A stretch of 11,636 nt of DNA. Source: an uncultured Lachnospiraceae bacterium (GTDB lineage: Bacteria; Bacillota; Clostridia; Lachnospirales; Lachnospiraceae). The notes under the pieces were generated by a model. That model saw nothing but the letters and a program-made list of their open reading frames with translations. It searched no databases and was not told where the DNA came from. Below are positions 6,336-11,636 of the stretch, piece after piece. Where the stretch lies: assembly GCA_910585625.1 (NCBI GenBank), contig CAJUFQ010000056.1:1-11636 (forward strand). The letters are read 5' to 3'. The stretch's first letter is position 1. Each line of letters begins with the position of its first letter. The translations under genes were made by a program, and so were the position numbers.

Positions 6336-6348
6336 CTCCCTGGAGTAT

Positions 6349-6501
6349 CTATCGCTCTTTCCTGCCGCCGCAGGAAGAGCAGCTGCCACTGCAGCCGCTG
6401 CATCCATGGCAGTGTTTTCCATTTTTCCTGTCCTTATAAAGGCTATGGCACGCCAGTCCTGCGAGCAAAAGCACGGCTGTGCCAACCGCAAATGTACCCA
6501 T
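6349..6501 (-). CDS. FeoB-associated Cys-rich membrane protein
   Basis: A 50-residue protein matching the small FeoB-associated Cys-rich family, usually encoded near the ferrous-iron transporter FeoB and thought to help iron uptake; its exact role is unknown. Residues 1-21 form one hydrophobic membrane segment (MGTFAVGTAVLLLAGL), followed by a basic patch (YKDRKNGKHC) and a cluster CHGCSGC ... CSSC with six cysteines in the last 20 residues, plus one Cys at 18, ending GGRKER. The ATG has AAGGA nine bases upstream (6511-6515). It has its own promoter with an iron-repressor-like dyad and a downstream hairpin, so it is a single-gene unit. No feoA or feoB is present in the window, which is unusual for this family's context. 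Confidence 0.88.
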   Translation of the reverse strand: MGTFAVGTAVLLLAGLACHSLYKDRKNGKHCHGCSGCSGSCSSCGGRKER

Positions 6502-6541
6502 AGTCACCCATCCTTTCCCTTTACAGCAAATGGCCGTCTAT

Positions 6542-6566
6542 GCAGCCGCTCTTAAGGCTGCGGCTG
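6542..6566 (-). other. Alternative-pairing hairpin in the leader of the Cys-rich gene
   Basis: GCAGCC (6542-6547) can pair with GGCTGC (6556-6561), or CAGCCG (6543-6548) with CGGCTG (6561-6566). The two stems exclude each other. They lie in the roughly 75-base leader between the promoter and the ribosome site. Function is unknown, and it could be simple GC-rich sequence. Confidence 0.25.
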
Positions 6567-6578
6567 TTGCTGCTTTTT

Positions 6579-6596
6579 AGTTAGTATAAACTAACT
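6579..6596 (-). promoter_or_regulatory. 18-bp dyad over the -10, possible DtxR-family iron operator
   Basis: AGTTAGT-ATAA-ACTAACT is a perfect 7-bp inverted repeat around four bases, covering the -10 of the promoter for the FeoB-associated gene. Its TTAG...CTAA character resembles the iron boxes of DtxR/IdeR-type repressors, and the gene is iron-related. The dyad and its overlap with the promoter are seen; binding by an iron-responsive repressor is inferred. Confidence 0.6.
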
Positions 6597-6611
6597 TCTT
6601 GGGTATGTCAA
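6583..6611 (-). promoter_or_regulatory. Sigma-A promoter of the FeoB-associated gene
   Basis: TTGACA (6606-6611) and TATACT (6583-6588) on the minus strand are separated by exactly 17 bases, giving 11 of 12 consensus matches. The start would lie near 6576, about 75 bases before the ATG. A second dyad, CAAGAT-6 nt-ATCTTG (6609-6626), overlaps the -35. Confidence 0.8.
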
Positions 6612-6676
6612 GATACCTGAATCTTGGCTTTTACTTTTTTCTTGCCAATCTGGGGCAACATCAAAGACGGCATATT

Positions 6677-8104
6677 CTACACCTCTGCGCTGCTCTGTGA
6701 AAACCCGAAAAACCGCATGGCATTCCCATAACAGATGTCTGTGACCAGCCCGCCAAGCCATTCCCGGTCATCAGGATATTCGCCGCGCGCAGCCCAGCCG
6801 CCGATTAAGTCGCATAGAATCCGCCGGAAATACTCATGGCGGGTATAGGAGAAGAAGCTCCGGGAATCGGTAAGCATCCCAATAAAATTTCCCAAAAGCC
6901 CGAGACCGGCCAGAGACTGCATCTGCTCTTCCATTCCCTTTTTATGGTCGTTGAACCACCAGGCGCTGCCCTGCTGCAGCTTCCCTGCCGCGCCCGCTTC
7001 CTGAAAGCAGCCTAACAATACGCCCAAGGCTGCGTTATCCTCTGGATTCAGGCTGTAAAGCACTGTCTTTGGCAACGCATGTTCTTGGCATAGGGCGTCC
7101 AGAAATGCGGATAATTCTGTCATTGGCACACGGTTATAGATTCCGTCAAACCCGGTATCCGGGCCAAGCTCCCGGTACATCCTCGTGTTATTATCCCTGG
7201 TCACGCCAAAATGAAGCTGCATCGCCCAGCCGCGTTTTTCGTATTCCCTGCCCAGCCATAATAAAGCTTCTGTCTTAAACTTCAATTCCTCTTCCCGGGA
7301 TATCTGCTCCCCTTGCAGGCCCGCAAGGAAGATTTTCCCGGCCTCCGCCCCATCTGCCGGTGCCCACGGCACATACAAAAGCCCATGGTCGCTGATGAGG
7401 CAGCCCATCCTGGCGAAATAATCCATGCGGTTTGAAAGGGCCGCCTTCCAATCGTCAAAGCTCTTTACCGCAATCCCGGAGACATCTGAAAGCTGCCGCA
7501 TATAGTCCGCAAAATCCGGCTTCTCAATAGACAGGGCTCGGTCTGGCCTCCAGGTAGGAAGCACGGTAATATCCATCTCCTCGTCTTCGGCCAGTACACG
7601 ATGCCAGAACAGCCCGTCCACGGGATCGTCCGTAGTACACACCAGCTTGACGCCGGATGCGCGCATGATGCCACGGACGCTCATGTCCTCCTGCGCCAGC
7701 CGTTCTTGGCACAGTTCCCAGACCTCTTTCGCCGTGCTGCTGTCCAAGACGCCGTCATAACCGATATACCGCCACAGCTCCATATGGCTCCAGTGATATA
7801 AGGGGTTGCCGATTGCCTTTTCCAGGGTCTCTGCCCATTTGCAGAATTTCTCATAGTCCGATGCGTCCCCTGTAATATACTTTTCTTCCACGCCGTTGCT
7901 GCGCATCTGCCTCCATTTATAATGATCCCCGGCAAGCCAGACCTGAGTGATATTGTCAAACTGCCAGTCCTCGGCAATTTCCCTAGGGCTGACATGGCAG
8001 TGATAGTCCAGAATCGGCTGTTTCTCCGCGTAAACATGGTACAGCTCCCTGGCTGCCTCTGTGGACAGCAGGAATTCCTCGTCCAGAAATTTTCTCTTCT
8101 CCAT
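6677..8104 (-). CDS. uxaC: Glucuronate isomerase (uronate isomerase)
   Basis: Catalyses D-glucuronate to D-fructuronate (and probably galacturonate to tagaturonate), the first intracellular step of hexuronate breakdown. The protein is 475 residues, close to the family norm. It carries the metal-site signature LDYHCHVSP near residues 32-40 (His35, His37), TTDDPVDG, the LHFGVTRDNN segment, and the hallmark SYTRHEYFRRILCDLIGG near the C-terminus. The reading frame stays open farther upstream, to a TTG, but the ATG at 8102-8104 is preferred: it begins the family-like sequence MEKRKFLDEEFLLST, sits four bases after the upstream stop, and has GGGG nine bases before it. It is the last gene of the operon. 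I see no T-tract terminator after it: the nearby stem (6642-6658) is followed by As on the minus strand, so read-through into the next unit is possible. Confidence 0.95.
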   Translation of the reverse strand: MEKRKFLDEEFLLSTEAARELYHVYAEKQPILDYHCHVSPREIAEDWQFDNITQVWLAGDHYKWRQMRSNGVEEKYITGDASDYEKFCKWAETLEKAIGNPLYHWSHMELWRYIGYDGVLDSSTAKEVWELCQERLAQEDMSVRGIMRASGVKLVCTTDDPVDGLFWHRVLAEDEEMDITVLPTWRPDRALSIEKPDFADYMRQLSDVSGIAVKSFDDWKAALSNRMDYFARMGCLISDHGLLYVPWAPADGAEAGKIFLAGLQGEQISREEELKFKTEALLWLGREYEKRGWAMQLHFGVTRDNNTRMYRELGPDTGFDGIYNRVPMTELSAFLDALCQEHALPKTVLYSLNPEDNAALGVLLGCFQEAGAAGKLQQGSAWWFNDHKKGMEEQMQSLAGLGLLGNFIGMLTDSRSFFSYTRHEYFRRILCDLIGGWAARGEYPDDREWLGGLVTDICYGNAMRFFGFSQSSAEV

Positions 8105-8108
8105 CACG

Positions 8109-8957
8109 CTATACCCCGGAATAAGCCAGGAACCCACCGTCAATGGGCAGCACGACCCCGGTGATAAAGCCTGATGCCTCTTCGCTCAGCAGAAACAGCA
8201 CGCTGCCAAGCAGTTCCTCCGTCTTGCCAAAGCGGCCCATCGGCGTCGCGGCCAGAATCTTCCCGGTGCGCTCCGTAGGGCTTCCGTCCTCGCGGTACAA
8301 CAATTTCTCATTCTGGTTGGTGACAAAAAATCCTGGCGCAAGTGCATTGACGCGGATACCCTCTTTCGCAAAATGCACGGCAAGCCACTGGGTAAAATTG
8401 CTGACTGCCGCCTTCGCCCCGCTATACGCCGGAATCTTCGTCAGCGGCGCGTAAGCGTTCATCGAAGAAATATTGAGGATGTTGCACCCTTGCCTGCCTA
8501 CCATGTCTCGGGCAAATTCCTGCGTTGGCAGCAAAGTGCCGATGAAGTTCAAGTTAAACACGAATTCCACGCCGCTCTGCTCTAAGTCAAAGAACGTCTT
8601 AATTTCCTCATGGAAATCCTTCACCGAAAAATACTCCTTGTCCGTGGTTGCCAGCGGATGGTTGCCCCCCGCCCCATTAATCAGGATATCGCAGGCCCCA
8701 AGCTCTTTTAAGATTTTTTCATGCGCTGCTTTCAGGCTTTCTTTGTCTAAAGCGTTTGCCTGGTAGCCTTTGGCCGTCCCGCCTGCTTCAGCAATCCTGT
8801 CCGCGCTTTGCTTTGCAGCCTCCTCGTTAAGGTCTAACAGGGCGACTTTCGCCCCGCACTCCGCTAATGCTTCTGCCATGGACGAGCAAAGAACCCCGCC
8901 CGCCCCGGTCACAACCGCTACTTTCCCTTGCAAATCTATCTCAAATGGTACGCTCAT
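8109..8957 (-). CDS. SDR-family oxidoreductase, probable D-mannonate oxidoreductase (fructuronate reductase)
   Basis: A 282-residue short-chain dehydrogenase/reductase. It shows the cofactor-binding TGAGGVLCSSMA (18-28), INGAGG (93-98), the catalytic serine region NISSMNA (162-168), and YSGAK with Tyr178 and Lys182, and ends with the usual PIDGGF. Lying between uxuA and uxaC, it most likely reduces fructuronate to mannonate, a job done in E. coli by the unrelated longer UxuB, so I leave the symbol blank. SDR enzymes in this context are known in Firmicutes. The start is the ATG at 8955-8957, with GGAAGGAG seven bases upstream. A longer frame from a TTG would place this ribosome site inside the gene and is rejected. 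Nearest neighbours are 45 bases (uxuA) and 4 bases (uxaC) away, implying one transcript. Confidence 0.88.
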   Translation of the reverse strand: MSVPFEIDLQGKVAVVTGAGGVLCSSMAEALAECGAKVALLDLNEEAAKQSADRIAEAGGTAKGYQANALDKESLKAAHEKILKELGACDILINGAGGNHPLATTDKEYFSVKDFHEEIKTFFDLEQSGVEFVFNLNFIGTLLPTQEFARDMVGRQGCNILNISSMNAYAPLTKIPAYSGAKAAVSNFTQWLAVHFAKEGIRVNALAPGFFVTNQNEKLLYREDGSPTERTGKILAATPMGRFGKTEELLGSVLFLLSEEASGFITGVVLPIDGGFLAYSGV

Positions 8958-9002
8958 GTTTTGTCTCCTTCCTTTTCTTTCCAAACTTCAGGCTCTCAAC
9001 CC

Positions 9003-10067
9003 TCATTCTCTCCCTGCACTTTTTTCAATCGCTTCCCACAGGCCGTTCAGGTAAGTCGCCCCCAGGGCGCGGTCATACAAGCCGTAACCCGGACGCCCGG
9101 TCTCGCCCCATATCATCCTTCCATGATCCGGGCGGATATATCCGCAGAATCCATGGTCATATAATGCTTTCATAATCTCATACATATCCAGCGAACCGCA
9201 TTCCGAAAGATGGGCCCGCTCCTCAAAGCCATGTTCCAGGACTTTGACATTGCGCATATGCACAAAATGGATTCTGCCCATTGAGGCATATTTTTCCGCC
9301 ATATGCACGACGTCATTACGACAGGAACACCCCAGGGAACCGGTACACAGCGTAATCCCATTGTGCGGGTCGTCCACTAACTGCAAGAAACGATCCAGGT
9401 TTTCCTCACAGGTGATGATGCGCGGCAGGCCAAAGATGCTCCAGCAAGGGTCATCCTCATGAATTGCCATGTTGACGCCGCACCCGGCGGCCACCGGAAT
9501 GACACGCTCTAAGAAATACTTGAGGTTTGCCCACAAATCTTCCTCCGTCATCGCCTGGTACTCAGCCACCACTTCTTTCAGCCCTTCCCTGGTATAACTG
9601 GCATCCCATCCTGGCAGCGTCAGGTCGCTGTCGCTCTCTAAGGGATTTACTTTATCTACCTGTTCCTGGTAATACACCAGGGACGTGGAGCCATCTTCCA
9701 GCTCATGGTCGAGCTGCGTGCGCGTCCAGTCAAATACCGGCATGAAATTGTAACAGATGCATTTCACGCCTGCTGCTGCCACGCGTCTGATATTTTCGCA
9801 GTAATTTTCAATATATTCATCCCTCTTTGGTTTCCCCAGCTTAATGTCCTCGTGTACCGGGATGCTCTCCACGACTTCAAAGTGAAGCCCTGCCTCTTCA
9901 ATCTGCTTTTTCAGGGATTCAATGGAAGACGTCGGCCAGACTTCCCCGGGCGGCACGTCATAAACTGCCGTCACAATGCTGTGCATACCCGGGATCTGCC
10001 GGATATTTTCAAGCGTCACTTTATCGTCTTCTCCATACCAGCGAAATGATAACTTCATTCTTTTCAT
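9003..10067 (-). CDS. uxuA: Mannonate dehydratase
   Basis: Converts D-mannonate to 2-keto-3-deoxy-D-gluconate, using a metal ion in a TIM-barrel fold. The protein is 354 residues, typical of the family. It starts MKRMKLSFRWYGEDD and carries VESIPVHEDIKLG (67-79), CYNFMPVFDWTRT (105-117), MAIHEDDP (His203), LCTGSLG (Cys241), HFVHMRNVK (267-275) and RPDHGRMIWGE (Asp314), which hold the expected metal ligands. The ATG at 10065-10067 overlaps the transporter's TGA by four bases (ATGA), and AAGGAGG lies seven bases before it, so translation is probably coupled. The product would be metabolised by KDG kinase and aldolase encoded elsewhere. Confidence 0.96.
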   Translation of the reverse strand: MKRMKLSFRWYGEDDKVTLENIRQIPGMHSIVTAVYDVPPGEVWPTSSIESLKKQIEEAGLHFEVVESIPVHEDIKLGKPKRDEYIENYCENIRRVAAAGVKCICYNFMPVFDWTRTQLDHELEDGSTSLVYYQEQVDKVNPLESDSDLTLPGWDASYTREGLKEVVAEYQAMTEEDLWANLKYFLERVIPVAAGCGVNMAIHEDDPCWSIFGLPRIITCEENLDRFLQLVDDPHNGITLCTGSLGCSCRNDVVHMAEKYASMGRIHFVHMRNVKVLEHGFEERAHLSECGSLDMYEIMKALYDHGFCGYIRPDHGRMIWGETGRPGYGLYDRALGATYLNGLWEAIEKSAGRE

Positions 10068-11470
10068 GAGATTTCCTCCTTCCTGCGCTCAGCAAGGATT
10101 TGGCCATTTTTTTCTACCACGCCGCGGCTCAGCGGATATGCAAGAATCAGGATCAAGGCAACGATTACATAGCAGATACCAGGAAAAATCGTGGCGATAT
10201 TGTATATGCCCAAGCGCACCTCGTCCGTCTGCACTGCCCCAGGCTCAGACACAAACCCAATCGCCGACAGCGCGAAACCGCTGACCCCGCCTGCCAATGC
10301 CTGCCCAATCTTCCTCGCAAATGAGTATACGCCATACACCGTGCCGTCCTCGCGGCTTCCCGTCTTCACTTCCTGATAGTCGATGACGTCCGTGATATAT
10401 GCCCATACCACCATATTAAAATAGTACATCCCAAAATTGGCGACAAATGTGACCGCCACAAATACCCAAGGGTTTCTCACCTTAAAAAAGAACAGCAACA
10501 TGAAAATAATTCCCGTAAATAACATGCCTGCCGCCCCGGCTTCCTTCTTGCCGAAACGCTCAGATATTTTTCCCGTAAAAGCAGCCAGGATCAAAGAGGT
10601 CGGAACGCCCACGAAGCCCATGACAGAAAGGGCGTTCGTATCCTTAAACCATTCTGCAAACAGATAATTGTTCATAGACTGCCCGAGCAAAGAACTCAGC
10701 AGCAGGAAAATTGCCGCCCCAATGATGGCAAGCAACGCCCGGTTTGACACAAGGGCTTTTACGGTCTCCCCCATGCCTGGCATTTTGCCGCTGTCCTTCT
10801 TCTCAATCTGCACACGTTCCGTCGTCATCTGGTAACACAGCACATAGCAGGCGACTGCCAGCACGGCGAATACCCCGGAGATAAGCGTGAAATTCCTGCC
10901 GCTGACAATCTGGTTTCCATCAGCGTCTGTATAATAGACTACCATCGGCGCGACCACCATAATCACGACGCTGGCAAACGTCGCGCCCATGGAACGGAAA
11001 GTAGACAGCTCTGCCCGCTGCCTGGGATCCTCCGTGATTGCCGATGCCATGGAGCCGTAAGGGATATTAATTGCCGTGTACAGCAGCGAACCCCACAGGA
11101 TATAGGTGATGAACATATAAACAATCTTTACCGTCATGGGCGCCGGCGCCAGCATGGACTGGTACATCAGGAAGCTGGCAAACGCCACCGGAATACAGAT
11201 GCGTTTGATCCATGGGCGGAATTTTCCGTCTTTCGACGCTGGAAGCCTGTCTACGATCCGCCCCATGCCAATATCTGTAAAGGCGTCCACAATCCTTGCC
11301 ACTACAAATAGGATCCCTACCATTTTAGGGTCAATCCCCAGGACATTGGTATAAAATACCATTAAAAAAGAGCTTGCGAAAATAAATGTGAAATCATTTC
11401 CGAAGTCCCCGAACATATACCCCAGCTTATCTCTCATGCCAAAGGGTTTCTTCTCGCTTTTCCCACTCAT
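10064..11470 (-). CDS. GPH-family sugar-acid:cation symporter, probable hexuronate/glucuronide importer
   Basis: A 468-residue polytopic membrane transporter of the glycoside-pentoside-hexuronide:cation symporter family (UidB/MelB-like). Seen in order: GYMFGDFGND near the N-terminus, ARIVDAFTDIGMGRIVDR, GKFRPW, INIPYGSM followed by RAELSTFRSMG, and the diagnostic C-half motif DVIDYQEVKTGSREDGTVYGVYSFARKIG. About twelve hydrophobic segments are expected. The start at the ATG 11468-11470 is supported by GGAGG seven bases upstream (11478-11482); an upstream TTG extension lacks a ribosome site. As first gene of the uxuA-SDR-uxaC operon it most likely imports glucuronate or glucuronides, taken up with a cation. 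The substrate is inferred from context. Confidence 0.93.
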   Translation of the reverse strand: MSGKSEKKPFGMRDKLGYMFGDFGNDFTFIFASSFLMVFYTNVLGIDPKMVGILFVVARIVDAFTDIGMGRIVDRLPASKDGKFRPWIKRICIPVAFASFLMYQSMLAPAPMTVKIVYMFITYILWGSLLYTAINIPYGSMASAITEDPRQRAELSTFRSMGATFASVVIMVVAPMVVYYTDADGNQIVSGRNFTLISGVFAVLAVACYVLCYQMTTERVQIEKKDSGKMPGMGETVKALVSNRALLAIIGAAIFLLLSSLLGQSMNNYLFAEWFKDTNALSVMGFVGVPTSLILAAFTGKISERFGKKEAGAAGMLFTGIIFMLLFFFKVRNPWVFVAVTFVANFGMYYFNMVVWAYITDVIDYQEVKTGSREDGTVYGVYSFARKIGQALAGGVSGFALSAIGFVSEPGAVQTDEVRLGIYNIATIFPGICYVIVALILILAYPLSRGVVEKNGQILAERRKEEIS

Positions 11471-11581
11471 ATCATTTCCTCCAGGTATTAGATAAAATCT
11501 CGCAACTATCGCTTGAGAACTGCAAAATTTTAAAATTATTGTCTGCAAATGCCTGGAAATTATTCTTTTCTGGGAAAATTT

Positions 11582-11610
11582 ATTATAAACGGAAACGCAT
11601 AAGAGAACAA
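11582..11610 (-). promoter_or_regulatory. Promoter of the hexuronate operon
   Basis: On the minus strand TTGTTC (11605-11610) and a perfect TATAAT (11582-11587) are spaced exactly 17 bases apart. The start would be near 11575, giving a leader of about 105 bases that includes a 12-bp AT-only palindrome (11526-11537). The weak -35 beside an inverted repeat suggests activation or repression by a regulator. Confidence 0.7.
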
Positions 11611-11627
11611 AGCGGACAAGTCCGCTT
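11610..11627 (-). promoter_or_regulatory. Perfect 18-bp inverted repeat just upstream of the hexuronate promoter
   Basis: AAGCGGAC-AA-GTCCGCTT has 8-bp perfect arms and touches the -35 hexamer. As DNA it looks like an operator, and the centre ACAAGT resembles GntR-type half-sites. As minus-strand RNA it would be a 7-bp stem with a stable CTTG loop followed by TGTTCTCTT, so it could instead terminate a gene lying to the right of the window. Both could be true. Confidence 0.6.
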
Positions 11628-11636
11628 CAACTCCCT

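Noticed and set aside
6144..6491. Minus-strand 115-codon open frame
   Set aside because: It runs in another frame across the FeoB-associated gene, the terminator hairpin and a promoter. It has no ribosome site, while the 50-residue Cys-rich protein in the alternative frame is a clear family match.
6642..6658. Terminator after uxaC
   Set aside because: TTGCC-7 nt-GGCAA is a weak stem followed on the minus strand by GAAAAAAG, not Ts, so it does not look like an intrinsic terminator for this strand.
8105..8143. Upstream TTG extension of uxaC
   Set aside because: It overlaps the end of the SDR gene and lacks a good ribosome site. The ATG at 8104 matches the family N-terminus.
8958..8984. Upstream TTG extension of the SDR gene
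   Set aside because: The extension would encode its own ribosome site (GGAAGGAG) within the protein. The ATG at 8957 has ideal spacing to it.
11588..11604. Catabolite-control (cre) site in the hexuronate promoter
   Set aside because: AAACGGAAACG in the spacer superficially resembles a cre half, but the sequence does not fit the WTGNAANCGNWNNCW pattern.

Overview
The window (11,636 bp, moderate GC) looks like chromosome from an anaerobic, gut-type Clostridia, most likely Lachnospiraceae. The evidence is the gene content: an [FeFe]-hydrogenase-like sensor, a FeoB-associated Cys-rich protein, a DUF6033-like protein and a hexuronate operon that uses an SDR-type fructuronate reductase. Purine-rich AGGAGG ribosome sites and sigma-A-type promoters fit the same group. 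Family assignments come from motif recognition, not database searches.

Layout. (1) 1-900: a minus-strand small serine recombinase (72-680) with a hairpin right after its stop. It is preceded by an unusual non-coding stretch (771-900) holding three inverted repeats, one of them a strong minus-strand intrinsic terminator. (2) 913-2620: a plus-strand membrane protein carrying a spermidine-synthase-like domain. (3) 2641-3526: a minus-strand DUF6033-like gene whose last codons and stop lie inside an 80-bp tandem repeat. (4) 3648-5648: a minus-strand soluble signalling protein fusing two [4Fe-4S] ferredoxin motifs, an H-cluster-like domain, a further four-Cys cluster motif and a chemoreceptor signalling domain, driven by a textbook-consensus promoter. 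(5) 5659-6236: a small membrane-anchored protein of unknown function with a long leader. (6) 6287-6626: a 50-residue FeoB-associated Cys-rich membrane protein, with an 18-bp dyad over its promoter -10 that resembles an iron-repressor site. (7) 6677-11627: a four-gene minus-strand hexuronate operon.

The hexuronate operon is the clearest pathway. A GPH-family symporter imports the sugar acid, UxaC isomerises glucuronate to fructuronate, the SDR reduces fructuronate to mannonate, and UxuA dehydrates mannonate to 2-keto-3-deoxygluconate. The genes are tightly packed (4-bp overlap, 45-bp gap, 4-bp gap). A TTGTTC-N17-TATAAT promoter and a perfect 18-bp inverted repeat lie just upstream. KDG kinase, KDPG aldolase and a regulator are not in the window.

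I see no rRNA, tRNA, CRISPR array or complete insertion sequence. The best candidates for something less well described are the hydrogenase-chemoreceptor fusion, the three-hairpin element upstream of the recombinase, and the tandem 80-bp repeat at the end of the DUF6033-like gene.
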